Assembly (NCBI GenBank): GCA_934646115.1 | Contig: CAKUEM010000001.1 | Location: 25,455-89,454, forward strand | From: an uncultured Oscillospiraceae bacterium | Lineage (GTDB): Bacteria; Bacillota; Clostridia; Oscillospirales; JAAYXM01 | Direction of reading: 5' to 3' | DNA length: 64,000 bases | In this document: positions 1 to 7,795 of the stretch, one piece after another | Layout: every line of letters begins with the position of its first letter | How positions within the stretch are numbered: position 1 is the stretch's first letter | The notes under the pieces: generated by a model | What the model was told of the DNA's origin: nothing | What the model saw: the letters and a program-made list of their open reading frames with translations, nothing else | Database searches by the model: none | Program-made: the position numbers and the translations under genes

Positions 1-909
1 TTCGTGTTCCGGCGCGGTGTGAGCTACCTGCTAAAATATGGCGATAATCGCATGTTTTTGCTGTTTTCGCTGGTTCCGATTTTATACTATATCTATGTGT
101 TTGCCATTATGAATGTCCCACACGCGCCGCCCGCAACAATCAGCGAGCTGCTCGTGTTATACCTGCCCACGATGCAAGTGTTTGTATTTTATTTCCTGCT
201 GCTTTATGTTTATAAAAACCTGAGCGAGCGAAAAAGCCTTGAAGCCGCGCAGTCGGCGCTTTCGCAGGAGCTGGACGCAGCGGCAGAGCAGGTTGCGCTT
301 TTAAACCATGCACAGGCGCAAAGCGCCGTGTATCAGCACGATATGCGCCACCATCTTTCTATTTTAAATAGCTTTCTACTTGCCGGGCAGGCGCAGCAGG
401 CGGAGGAATATATCCATAAGGTGCAGCATGATCTGGAAACGATCACGCCGCGGCACTATTGCGAAAATGAGCTGGTCAATCTGCTGTGCTCCTCGTTTTC
501 CAATAAGGCGGAGCAGCTGCACGTGCAGCTTCTTTGCGAGGTGCGGCTTCCCAAAACGCTTGGCATCTCTGATACGGAGCTGTGCTCGCTGCTGTCCAAT
601 GGGCTGGAAAATGCACTGCGCGCCGCCGCTGAACTGGAGGAGGACAATCGGCGCGTGCAGCTGTATTGCGGGCTGCGACTGGGCAAGCTTTTGATCGAGA
701 TTAAAAACCCCTATGCGGGGGCGGTGAAAATGCAGGGCGGCGTCCCGGTTTCCAACCGTACCGGACATGGCTATGGCTGCCGTAGTATGCAAACAATCGC
801 CGAGCGGCGCGGCGGACTGTGTGCGTTCAAGGCGGAAAATGGCGTGTTTCAGCTTCAGCTGATCCTGCCGATGAAGATGGGCGCAGAAGCCCCGTCTCCC
901 TATGCCTAA
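1..909 (+). CDS. GHKL-domain sensor histidine kinase, 5'-truncated by window edge
   Basis: The frame is open to the left edge, so the true start is probably outside. What remains has two hydrophobic segments (about residues 17-37 and 50-70), a short coiled-coil linker, then a kinase core with the phospho-acceptor motif QHDMRHHLSIL and an N-box-like LSNGLENAL, as in AgrC/CitA-type GHKL kinases that usually sense peptides or small ligands and signal to LytTR-type regulators. No partner regulator lies downstream; it would have to be upstream. The gene ends directly at a 45-bp tandem repeat followed by a strong terminator. Family assignment is firm; ligand and pathway are unknown. Confidence 0.8.
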   Translation, partial: FVFRRGVSYLLKYGDNRMFLLFSLVPILYYIYVFAIMNVPHAPPATISELLVLYLPTMQVFVFYFLLLYVYKNLSERKSLEAAQSALSQELDAAAEQVALLNHAQAQSAVYQHDMRHHLSILNSFLLAGQAQQAEEYIHKVQHDLETITPRHYCENELVNLLCSSFSNKAEQLHVQLLCEVRLPKTLGISDTELCSLLSNGLENALRAAAELEEDNRRVQLYCGLRLGKLLIEIKNPYAGAVKMQGGVPVSNRTGHGYGCRSMQTIAERRGGLCAFKAENGVFQLQLILPMKMGAEAPSPYA

Positions 910-956
910 CGATGTGCTGTTTCAGGCTTGGCAGCATGCCCCTGTCTGGCAGCAGC

Positions 957-1153
957 CTGCTCCGGGCGCGGCAGCGTGTGTTTGCAGTGCCTGACGGCGT
1001 GCTGCTCCAAGCGCGGCAACGTGTGTTTGCAGTGCCTGACGGCGTGCTGCTCCGGGCGCGGCAGCGTGTGTTTGCAGTGCCTGACGGCGTGCTGCTCCAA
1101 GCGCGGCAGCGCGTGTTTGCAGTGCCTGACGGTGTGCTGCTCCAAGTGCGATA
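957..1153 (+). repeat. 45-bp tandem repeat, about 4.4 copies
   Basis: Four near-identical 45-bp units start at 957, 1002, 1047 and 1092, with a partial fifth from 1137. Units alternate between CTGCTCCGGGCG and CTGCTCCAAGCG at their start and otherwise differ at only a few bases. Because 45 is a multiple of three and the unit lacks stops, several frames stay open. The frame starting at ATG 912 and ending at 1154 gives a 15-residue repeat with core RQRVFAVPDGV; another frame, from TTG 928, gives a cysteine-rich repeat. Neither has a convincing ribosome binding site, so translation is doubtful. It lies immediately downstream of the kinase stop codon. Confidence 0.9.
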
Positions 1154-1178
1154 GCGCCTTTTAATAAAAGTAAAACTT

Positions 1179-1212
1179 AGCGGCGGAACGAAAAATCGTT
1201 CCGCCGCTTTTG
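1179..1212 (+). terminator. Intrinsic terminator after the kinase/repeat region
   Basis: A perfect 13-bp stem (1179-1191 with 1196-1208), loop AAAA, rich in GC, is followed by a short T run. It ends transcription coming from the kinase and the tandem repeat. Confidence 0.85.
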
Positions 1213-1269
1213 GATCCGCACGTTCCGTATAAAGCAGCACACTGTGTGCTAATGTTGCAGCTTTAGTCT

Positions 1270-1346
1270 GTCCACCCCGTGCGGGGTGGGACATAAAGGT
1301 GGTCATATTGGCTTTACCTAACTCAATTTCAATCCACCCCCCGTGC
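1270..1346 (-). CRISPR. Degenerate CRISPR relic: one 33-nt spacer between two partial repeats (type I-C-like)
   Basis: Read on the minus strand, 1346-1326 ends in GTGGATTGAAAT, the 3' end typical of type I-C repeats, preceded by a GCAC loop and a G run. Then come 33 nt (1325-1293) of unrelated sequence, the size of a spacer. After that 1292-1270 begins GTCCCACCCC, then GCAC, then GGGGTGG, which is the 5' part and stem-loop of the same kind of repeat, decaying as terminal repeats often do. The first copy lacks its 5' half, which is replaced by the hairpin element starting at 1347. There are no cas genes in the window. This is inference from motif and spacing with a single spacer, so it could be coincidence. 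Confidence 0.5.
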
Positions 1347-1413
1347 TGCAATAGTAAAATAAAGGCAGACACATGGAAAACCACCATGTATCTGCCTTTA
1401 TTTTACTATTGCA
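1347..1413. repeat. 67-bp near-perfect palindromic hairpin element
   Basis: A 30-bp arm (1347-1376) is repeated inverted at 1384-1413 with a single mismatch and a 7-nt loop. The ends read TGCAATAG and CTATTGCA. It abuts the partial CRISPR repeat exactly, which suggests insertion of a small non-autonomous element or a copy-choice event there. It has no T run and is AT-rich in the stem, so it is not an obvious terminator. Confidence 0.85.
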
Positions 1414-1431
1414 TAAACTGGTGGTTTGACC

Positions 1432-1476
1432 TGCCCCTTATAGGGGCTATTACCGGCATAGCCCCTATAAGGGGCA
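1432..1476. repeat. Inverted repeat, 17-bp perfect arms
   Basis: The arms TGCCCCTTATAGGGGCT (1432-1448) and its exact reverse complement (1460-1476) enclose 11 nt. Each arm is itself nearly palindromic (CCCCTTATAGGGG), so alternative small hairpins or a cruciform are possible. It is part of the same palindrome-rich patch and no gene overlaps it. Confidence 0.85.
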
Positions 1477-1583
1477 CCGAATTATATTATCGCATCACAC
1501 GCACTGCCACCCGTAAACGGGTACAGGCAAAGCCTCTTCCTTCAACATCTTTTTCTCATTCAAATGTTTCCTCTCAACTATTT

Positions 1584-1649
1584 GCTTTCCTTCGGAAAGC
1601 CTCATGCTAAAGCTATTTTTCTTCCCCCGGTAGAACCGGGGGTTTATTT
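1584..1649. repeat. Paired hairpins resembling a mobile-element end
   Basis: Two compact hairpins lie here: GCTTTCC/GGAAAGC at 1584-1600 (3-nt loop) and CCCCCGG/CCGGGGG at 1624-1642 (loop TAGAA) followed by TTTATTT. The second, with the GTAGAACC loop, is reminiscent of subterminal hairpins of IS200/IS605-type elements, but no transposase or TnpB gene is present. It could also simply act as a plus-strand terminator. Confidence 0.5.
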
Positions 1650-1704
1650 CCACGCCTAAAGGCGCCAAAAAGAATGTCGGAGCAAAGCGAACTTTGCCCC
1701 GACA

Positions 1705-1781
1705 TGGTACGCCCGGCGGGATTCGAACCCACGACCCCTTGATTCGTAGTCAAGTACTCTATCCAGCTGAGCTACGAGCGC
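1705..1781 (-). tRNA. tRNA-Arg (anticodon ACG), CCA encoded
   Basis: The minus strand folds as a cloverleaf: acceptor GCGCTCG with CGGGCGT (first pair G-U), D arm TAGCTCAGCTGG, anticodon stem CTTGA/TCAAG around loop CTACGAA (anticodon ACG), and T arm GTGGGTTCGAATCCCGC, then A-CCA. It is 77 nt including CCA and stands alone. Confidence 0.95.
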
Positions 1782-2426
1782 GCACCGCATTTGATGCTTG
1801 TCTATCATACCACAGCTTTTTAGGAAATGCAAGAGCGAAATTTGAAAAAACAGATTTTTTCTTGTAGGATTATAATACGTCTTGGACAAGTGGATAAAAA
1901 GAGTATGAGAGATAGGGCCTCATGGATTATAGTTAAGTTATCACACACTTTACCGTAAGGAGACCATATCCCTCATGAGCAAGAGCATAACACAAGGCAT
2001 GGCATATCGGTAATCCCTAATGAAGTGCGTAGAAAAATACGGCGCCAGCCGAAAGTGCAATAAAAGCCGGTCATACATCTATTTCCGGAAGCGGCGTTGA
2101 GACGAAAGTGCGGCGTCCCTTGCCTGCCAGTCCAGACAGCCGCACAGCCACCCGAACCAGAACACGGAGACTTCTTCGCTGGCGCTCTCCCGCAGAAATC
2201 ACTGTCCAATATGTTTGACAAACCTACAAAATTTAAAAAACAGATTTTTCCCTCTTTGCACGCATTGGGGCACAGACCTTAAAAAAATATTAAATTCCCA
2301 TTTACCTCGCGACAAATGCACGTCTTTGTGGTATAATATTTGCGAATTGATCGCTGCGTCATGGCAATTGGCAAACGTGCATGCAAATCGACATGCCCGC
2401 TTATGTATGGGCCGCACAGCAGCCCA
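1782..2426. other. Intergenic stretch without a convincing gene
   Basis: No open frame here combines a good start, ribosome site and recognisable product. An extended -10 promoter motif, TGGTATAAT at 2329-2337, points rightwards, but only the reverse-oriented small gene follows it, so an unannotated short transcript is possible. Two similar AT-rich segments containing AAAACAGATTTTT occur near 1847-1861 and 2235-2250. Confidence 0.5.
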
Positions 2427-2597
2427 TCAATCGATCATGCTCTGGAAATTATCGATCATATTCCCCACAGCGCGGAGCGCGCGCCCGGCATTGCTCTTCA
2501 TCGCCCGCTTGCTCTTCGCCGATTTCGGCATCAGCACGGCGGCGCAGGTCGCGCCTACTGCAAGTCCTGTGGTCATTCCTTTTATAAACGAATTCAT
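2427..2597 (-). CDS. Small membrane-associated protein, 56 aa
   Basis: The start at 2597 is chosen because GAGGGGTAATC sits just upstream as a good ribosome site; a longer in-frame version would lack one. The product begins MNSFIKGMTTGLAVGATCAAV, a glycine/alanine-rich hydrophobic segment (about residues 7-23), followed by a lysine/arginine-rich amphipathic tail. This shape resembles YtxH-like or short stress-associated membrane proteins, but there is no specific family match. It is transcribed divergently from the lipoprotein gene at 2689. Function unknown. Confidence 0.6.
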   Translation of the reverse strand: MNSFIKGMTTGLAVGATCAAVLMPKSAKSKRAMKSNAGRALRAVGNMIDNFQSMID

Positions 2598-2688
2598 GAT
2601 TACCCCTCGTTTCTGTTTTATTTTCGCTATTAGTATGCCCAAAATGATGTAATATTGCATGTGAATGTTCTGGAAAAGGAGAAAAAAT

Positions 2689-3279
2689 ATGAAAAAGTTT
2701 TTATCACTCGCCACGTTGGTGCTGCTTTTGTTTTCGCTTTGCTCCTGCCTGCCCGGCGATGAAGAGGACGTGATCACGATCGACCCCACTGCCACGCCGC
2801 CCACCACGCGCGAGGAGCTGTATTCTTATTACGATCAGGTCCATCGCGGCATGACGCGCGCGGATGTCGAGGCGCTGTTCGGCAAGGGCGAAGCCAAGCA
2901 GGATGAAGACGGGCAAGAGACCTTTATCATGTATAAAAATGAGAAAAAAAGCGCGGGCGTAAACATCATTTACGCCTTTGACGACACGGTGCATTCTAAA
3001 ATTCTCTATTATAACAAGGCTGCGGATCTTGTTCCGTTCTGCACGCCGTTTGACGAATCTAAAATTTCTGAGCTTGAGGAAAACATGCCGGTCTCGAAGG
3101 CGACAGAGGTGTTCGGCGGTCCCGGGCTTGAGATCGCCTGCGAATACAGCGCGAACAGCCCAACCGATTATTCTAAGATCCTTTCCTGGTTCAACGCGGA
3201 CGGAAGCAATTTCCAAATTCACACGAACAATGAGACCATCAGCCAGCGCGTGCTCAGCGTTGATCCATCGCGCCGCTGA
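2689..3279 (+). CDS. Predicted lipoprotein with two SmpA/BamE-like repeats
   Basis: The start follows GGAAAAGGAGAAAAA. The 196-aa product opens with a lipoprotein signal peptide (MKKFLSLATLVLLLFSLCSC) and a lipobox cysteine at about residue 18-20, followed by an acidic, threonine/proline-rich linker. The body contains two related stretches, one around YDQVHRGMTRADVEALFGKG and one around LEENMPVSKATEVFGGPG, matching the 'helix-then-FGxP/G' pattern of the SmpA/OmlA (BamE-like) fold. It should be anchored to the outer face of the cytoplasmic membrane. It lies 17 bp before pyrB, so the genes may be cotranscribed, but no functional link to pyrimidines is evident. Confidence 0.7.
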   Translation: MKKFLSLATLVLLLFSLCSCLPGDEEDVITIDPTATPPTTREELYSYYDQVHRGMTRADVEALFGKGEAKQDEDGQETFIMYKNEKKSAGVNIIYAFDDTVHSKILYYNKAADLVPFCTPFDESKISELEENMPVSKATEVFGGPGLEIACEYSANSPTDYSKILSWFNADGSNFQIHTNNETISQRVLSVDPSRR

Positions 3280-3296
3280 TCTGCGGAGGCAAGCTA

Positions 3297-4262
3297 ATGT
3301 TGTTAACAAAACGCAACCTGCTGGGGCTGAAAAATCTCTCGGCAGATGAAATTCGCGAGGTGCTTCACAGCGCGGAAACAATGAAATTTACGCTGACGCA
3401 GCAATTAAAACGCGCGCCGCATCTGCTCGGAAAAAGCGTGGTTGAAATTTTCGCGGGAGAAAGCATTCGCACCAAGCTCTCCTTTGAGCTGGCGGCAAAA
3501 TATATGAGCGGCACGCTCTCTGCCATCAATGTTCCGATCCAGTCCAAGCGCGAGCGGATCTTAGATATCGCAACCGCGGTAGACCGTATGGGCGCAGACG
3601 CGATCATCCTGCGGCATCCGCTTTCCGGCGTGGCGGAGCTGGTTGCGCAGCATGTGAACGCCTCGGTCATCAACGCGGGCGATGGTATGAACGAGCATCC
3701 CACGCAGGCGCTGGTTGATCTTTTCACGATCTATCAAAAACGCGGCACGATCAAGGGTCTGCGCGTTGCGATCGTGGGCGACGTGCTGCACAGCGGCGTG
3801 GCGCGCAGCAATATCTGGGGTCTTACATGCCTGGGCGCGGAGGTGCGCATCGGCGCGCCTGCAACGCTTGTTCCGCCGGGGATGGAGCAGCTTGGCGTTT
3901 CCGTTTTCCACACGGTGGAGGAAGCGCTTCTCGATGCAGACGTTGTGCTGGTCGTCAGCTTAAATCACGCCTGCGAAGGCACGATGTATCCCGACACGCG
4001 CGAATATGCGCGCTATTTCGGCGTGGATGAGGCGCGGCTCAGCTTTGCGGCGCCGGATGCGCTGATTTTGCATGCGCTGCCCGCTCGCCGCGGTGTGGAG
4101 CTGATGAGCAACGTGATCGAATCCAAGCAGTCTATGATTTCCGAGCAGGTGACAAACGGCGTTGCGGTCAAGATGGCGGTTCTGTATTTATATGTGCGCC
4201 GCCCGAACACGGCATATGAAATAAAATCTCAAAGAAATGAGGCGAATGGATGCAGATTTTAA
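3297..4262 (+). CDS. pyrB: Aspartate carbamoyltransferase-like protein (divergent active site)
   Basis: By position (first of pyrB-pyrC-pyrF) and fold this is the aspartate transcarbamoylase that makes N-carbamoyl-aspartate in UMP synthesis. It has 321 aa, usual for the catalytic chain, and GGAGG before the ATG. Transcarbamoylase landmarks are present: ESIRTKLSFE (normally PSTRTRxSFE), HPTQALVDLFTIY, and VARSN. But the phosphate loop has T to I and R to K changes, the segment usually carrying KxxR (here VLHSGVARSN) lacks the lysine and first arginine, and the usual RxQ near residue 230 reads SLN. HPxPxxR is replaced by HALPARRGVEL. The C-terminal NGVAVKMAVL is ATCase-like. No pyrI lies nearby. 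Its last codons overlap pyrC. Confidence 0.75.
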   Translation: MLLTKRNLLGLKNLSADEIREVLHSAETMKFTLTQQLKRAPHLLGKSVVEIFAGESIRTKLSFELAAKYMSGTLSAINVPIQSKRERILDIATAVDRMGADAIILRHPLSGVAELVAQHVNASVINAGDGMNEHPTQALVDLFTIYQKRGTIKGLRVAIVGDVLHSGVARSNIWGLTCLGAEVRIGAPATLVPPGMEQLGVSVFHTVEEALLDADVVLVVSLNHACEGTMYPDTREYARYFGVDEARLSFAAPDALILHALPARRGVELMSNVIESKQSMISEQVTNGVAVKMAVLYLYVRRPNTAYEIKSQRNEANGCRF

Positions 4263-5542
4263 TTAAAAACGGACGTGTGATCAGCCCGGGCAATGCGATC
4301 GATGCGCAGCTCGACGTGCGCATTGCGGGCGATACGATCGCTGCGATGCAGCCCGACCTGTCCCCTGAGGAGGGCGAGCGCGTGATTGATGCCTCCGGCA
4401 AGATCGTCGCGCCCGGGCTTGTGGATATTCACTGCCACCTGCGCGAGCCGGGCTATGAATATAAAGAAGATATCGAAAGCGGCACGCGCAGCGCGGCGCA
4501 CGGCGGCTTTACCTCTATTGCCTGCATGCCAAACACCAATCCGGTCGCGGATAACGTAACCGTGATCGATTATATCAAGCACCGCGCGCAAACCGTGGGA
4601 TGTGTCCATGTCTTTCCCATCGGCGCGATCACGCGCGGTCAGCGCGGCGAAGAAATGGCGCCGATCGGCGAGCTGAAATTTTCCGGCGCGGTCGCAGTCA
4701 GCGACGACGGGCGCCCGGTCATGAACGCAAACATGATGAAAAACGCCATGATCTATGCGGATATGTTCGATATTCCCGTGATCTCGCATTGCGAGGATCT
4801 TAACCTTGCGGCAGACGGTGTAATGCACGAGGGATTCATGGCAACGCGCCTTGGTCTCCGCGGGATCACGCCCGCGGCGGAAGAGGCGATGATCGCGCGC
4901 GATATCGTGCTCGCCTCGACCACGCATACGCGCATCCATATCGCGCACGTCAGCACGCGCGGCTCGGTTGCGCTCGTGCGGGACGCGAAGCGCCGCGGCG
5001 TCCGTGTGACCTGCGAGACCTGCCCGCATTATTTTTCCCTGACCGAAGAAGCATGCGACGGCTATAATACACTGGCAAAAATGAACCCGCCGCTCCGCAC
5101 CGCAGACGATGTGGAAGCGATCATCGAGGGGCTCTGCGACGGGACGATCGACGCGATCGCAACCGACCACGCCCCGCATCACGAGGATGAAAAAAATCGC
5201 GAGTTTGACCTCGCGCCCAATGGGATCATCGGGTTTGAAACCGCGCTTCCGCTTGCAATGACACAGCTTTATCGAACCGGGCGCATGTCGCTTTCTGAAA
5301 TTCTTGCGTGCATGACCTGCAAGCCGTCCTCCATTTTGCAGCTCAATAAAGGCGTGCTGCAGCCCGGCGCAATGGCGGATCTTGTTCTGTTCGATCCAGA
5401 GCGCGCGTTTGTATTAGAGCGCGAATCGATCCAATCCAAGACGAAAAACACGCCGTTTCTCGGCAAAACGCTTTATGGCGCGGCGGACAGCACGATCGTC
5501 GCCGGAGCGCTTGTGCTGGAGAACGGCATGATGAAAAATTAG
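4250..5542 (+). CDS. pyrC: Dihydroorotase (class I)
   Basis: This 430-aa amidohydrolase cyclises carbamoyl-aspartate to dihydroorotate. The class I signatures are clear: DIHCHLREPG (metal-binding HxH), CPHYFSLTEE, and DAIATDHAPHHEDEK with the catalytic aspartate region. The start lies 13 bp inside the pyrB reading frame, so translation is probably coupled. Length and motifs are normal for an active enzyme, unlike the catalytically dead DHOase-like subunits that lose the metal ligands. Ends 11 bp before pyrF. Confidence 0.95.
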   Translation: MQILIKNGRVISPGNAIDAQLDVRIAGDTIAAMQPDLSPEEGERVIDASGKIVAPGLVDIHCHLREPGYEYKEDIESGTRSAAHGGFTSIACMPNTNPVADNVTVIDYIKHRAQTVGCVHVFPIGAITRGQRGEEMAPIGELKFSGAVAVSDDGRPVMNANMMKNAMIYADMFDIPVISHCEDLNLAADGVMHEGFMATRLGLRGITPAAEEAMIARDIVLASTTHTRIHIAHVSTRGSVALVRDAKRRGVRVTCETCPHYFSLTEEACDGYNTLAKMNPPLRTADDVEAIIEGLCDGTIDAIATDHAPHHEDEKNREFDLAPNGIIGFETALPLAMTQLYRTGRMSLSEILACMTCKPSSILQLNKGVLQPGAMADLVLFDPERAFVLERESIQSKTKNTPFLGKTLYGAADSTIVAGALVLENGMMKN

Positions 5543-5553
5543 GAGGCGCTGCC

Positions 5554-6468
5554 ATGTCGATGGATCTGTTGATTGAAAAAATTATTGAAAAGAAAAACCC
5601 GACCGTGGTCGGGCTGGACCCGAATTTAGACCAGATGCCCCCCGCGCTGATCGAAAAGCATGTTGCGCAGCATGGCGCAACGCTGACCGCCGCGGCGGAA
5701 GCGATTTATGAATTTAATACCGGACTGATCGATGCGGTATGCGAGCTCGTGCCCGCGGTCAAGCCGCAATCGGCATATTATGAGATGTACGGCCCTGCCG
5801 GCGTTGCGGCGCTCGCGCGCACGATGGAATATGCCCGCGCAAAAGGGCTTTATGTGATCGCAGACTGCAAGCGCAACGATATCGGCTCGACCGCCGCCGC
5901 TTACGCGCGCGCCTATTTGGGCGAGGTCACGATCGGCGGCGCAGCACACGCGCCCTTCGCGGCGGACAGCATCACGGTCAACGGTTATCTGGGCTCTGAC
6001 GGGCTGCGCCCATTCGTGGATGCGTGCCGCAGCGCGAAAAAAAGCATGTTCGTGCTGGTAAAAACCTCAAACCCCTCGTCCTGCGAATTGCAGGATCTGG
6101 TGGTCAATGGGAAAACGATTTGCCGCACCATGGCGGAATCCGCCGCCGCGCTGGGGCAAGACACTGTTGGACAGCACGGCTATTCCGCCGTCGGCTTCGT
6201 GGTCGGCGCAACGCACCCGCAAGAGCTTTGCGAGCTGCGCGCGGCGTTTCCGCAGAGCTTTTTCCTCGTGCCCGGATATGGCGCGCAGGGCGCGACCGCG
6301 CGCGATATTCGCGGCGCGTTTGACGCAAACGGGCTTGGCGCGATCATCAATTCCTCGCGTGGGATCATCTATGCCTGGAAGAGCGCCGGCGATCCAACCG
6401 GGGCAAATTTCCGCGAAGCGGCGCATGACGCGGCGCAGCGCATGAAGCAGGATCTTGCGATTTTTTAA
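5554..6468 (+). CDS. pyrF: Orotidine 5'-phosphate decarboxylase, long (type 2) form
   Basis: The 304-aa product converts OMP to UMP, the last step of the pathway. It has the type 2 pattern: VGLDPNLDQMP at the N-terminus, the catalytic cluster DCKRNDIGST (Asp-Lys-Asp), and a C-terminal GAIINSSRGIIY phosphate-binding segment. AGGAGG lies 8 bp before the ATG. The genes for dihydroorotate dehydrogenase and orotate phosphoribosyltransferase (pyrD, pyrK, pyrE) are not in this window and must be elsewhere. Confidence 0.95.
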   Translation: MSMDLLIEKIIEKKNPTVVGLDPNLDQMPPALIEKHVAQHGATLTAAAEAIYEFNTGLIDAVCELVPAVKPQSAYYEMYGPAGVAALARTMEYARAKGLYVIADCKRNDIGSTAAAYARAYLGEVTIGGAAHAPFAADSITVNGYLGSDGLRPFVDACRSAKKSMFVLVKTSNPSSCELQDLVVNGKTICRTMAESAAALGQDTVGQHGYSAVGFVVGATHPQELCELRAAFPQSFFLVPGYGAQGATARDIRGAFDANGLGAIINSSRGIIYAWKSAGDPTGANFREAAHDAAQRMKQDLAIF

Positions 6469-6485
6469 TTTGACTGCATAAAAAA

Positions 6486-6510
6486 GCGCCGCGCAGAGTC
6501 TGCGCGGCGT
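6486..6510. terminator. Hairpin after pyrF (weak terminator candidate)
   Basis: A 10-bp GC-rich stem GCGCCGCGCA/TGCGCGGCGT with a 5-nt loop sits 17 bp after pyrF. On the plus strand it lacks a T run; A residues before it would give U's only on the minus strand, so its termination role for pyrF is uncertain. Confidence 0.45.
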
Positions 6511-6532
6511 AGGAATGTAAGGGGTATGGATC

Positions 6533-7795
6533 ATGATACGGCAATGGAAAAAAGCGTGGGCTTCGCCCGGGCGTGACGCGCTGATTTTTTTAAAATGGCT
6601 TGCGATCGCGGCGCTGCTCGGTCTTGTGATCGGCGCGGTAGGCAGCGCGTTTTCCCTTCTGCTCGGCTGGGTCACGGAATTTCGCATGGCGCACCTCTGG
6701 CTGCTGTGGCTGCTGCCGCTCGGCGGACTTCTCATCGTCTTTTTATATCGCGCAAGCGGCGTGGAGAAAAGTCAGGGTACCAATCTGGTCCTGCTCGCCG
6801 TGCGCACGGAGGAGAATGTCCCGCTTCGTATGGCGCCTCTAATTTTTATCAGCACGGCAATCACGCATCTGCTCGGCGGTTCTGCCGGTCGCGAGGGCGC
6901 GGCGCTCCAGCTGGGCGGCAGTCTGGCGCAGCAGCTTGGGCGCTGGCTGCATCTTGACCAAAAAGATATGCATGTCATCACGCTGTGCGGCATGAGCGCA
7001 TGCTTTTCCGCCGTGTTCGGAACCCCGGTCGCCGCGGCGATCTTCCCGCTCGAGGTGGTCAGCGTCGGCGTGATGTATTATGCCGCGCTCGTCCCGTGCG
7101 CCACCGCGTCGCTAATCGCGATCCTCGTGTCGCGCCTGTTCTCCGTAAGCGCTGCAAGCCTTGCCATACAAGAGATCCCGGCGCTGCAGCCGCTGCCCCT
7201 TCTGCAAACGCTTTTACTCGGCATTTTGTGCGCGGGGGTCAGCTTTTTATTCTGCAAGGCATTGGGGCTTTCCGGGCAGCTTGCCGCCCGGCATGTTCCG
7301 AATCCTTATCTTCGCATCGCGATCGGCGGCGTGCTCGTGATCGTGCTGACGCTGCTTTGCGGCACGCAGGATTATTTAGGTGCCGGCATGCCCACGATCC
7401 AAGCCGCCATGCAGGGTCAGGCGCGGCCGGAGGCGTTTCTTTTGAAAATTATATTCACGGCGATCACGCTTGCCGCGGCGTATAAGGGCGGCGAAATCGT
7501 GCCTACTTTCTTCATTGGCGCAACATTTGGCGCGGCATTCGCCCCGTTTTTGGGTCTCGATGCGTCATTCGGCGCGGGGCTTTCGATGGTCGCGGTATTT
7601 TGCGGTGTGACCAATTGCCCGATCAGCTCTCTGCTCATCGGCTGCGAGCTGTTCGGCATGCAGGCTGCGCCATATCTGCTCATCGTTTGCGCGGCGAGCT
7701 ATATGCTCTCCGGCTATACCGGGCTGTACAGTCAGCAGAAAATTCTATATTCTAAATTCCGCCCGGAATTCATCAATGAGCGGACAAAACATTGA
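6533..7795 (+). CDS. ClC-family chloride channel/transporter
   Basis: A 420-aa polytopic membrane protein with about ten to twelve hydrophobic segments. It carries the ClC filter motif GSAGREGAALQLGG (GKEGP-type, with the gating glutamate in GREGA) and NCPISSLLIGCELFG near the C-terminus. Such proteins move chloride or fluoride, or exchange chloride for protons. No cytoplasmic CBS domains follow, as is usual for short bacterial forms. The ATG follows AAGGGG. The last 23 bp overlap the convergent MATE gene, so there is no room for a terminator between them. The exact anion cannot be told from sequence alone. Confidence 0.88.
   Translation: MIRQWKKAWASPGRDALIFLKWLAIAALLGLVIGAVGSAFSLLLGWVTEFRMAHLWLLWLLPLGGLLIVFLYRASGVEKSQGTNLVLLAVRTEENVPLRMAPLIFISTAITHLLGGSAGREGAALQLGGSLAQQLGRWLHLDQKDMHVITLCGMSACFSAVFGTPVAAAIFPLEVVSVGVMYYAALVPCATASLIAILVSRLFSVSAASLAIQEIPALQPLPLLQTLLLGILCAGVSFLFCKALGLSGQLAARHVPNPYLRIAIGGVLVIVLTLLCGTQDYLGAGMPTIQAAMQGQARPEAFLLKIIFTAITLAAAYKGGEIVPTFFIGATFGAAFAPFLGLDASFGAGLSMVAVFCGVTNCPISSLLIGCELFGMQAAPYLLIVCAASYMLSGYTGLYSQQKILYSKFRPEFINERTKH

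Noticed and set aside
928..1164. Cysteine-rich ORF in the tandem repeat
   Set aside because: TTG start without ribosome site; the cysteine pattern is a product of the DNA repeat read in one of several open frames.
1973..2221. Possible 82-codon gene on the minus strand
   Set aside because: No good ribosome site, no recognisable domain; composition not distinguishable from intergenic sequence.
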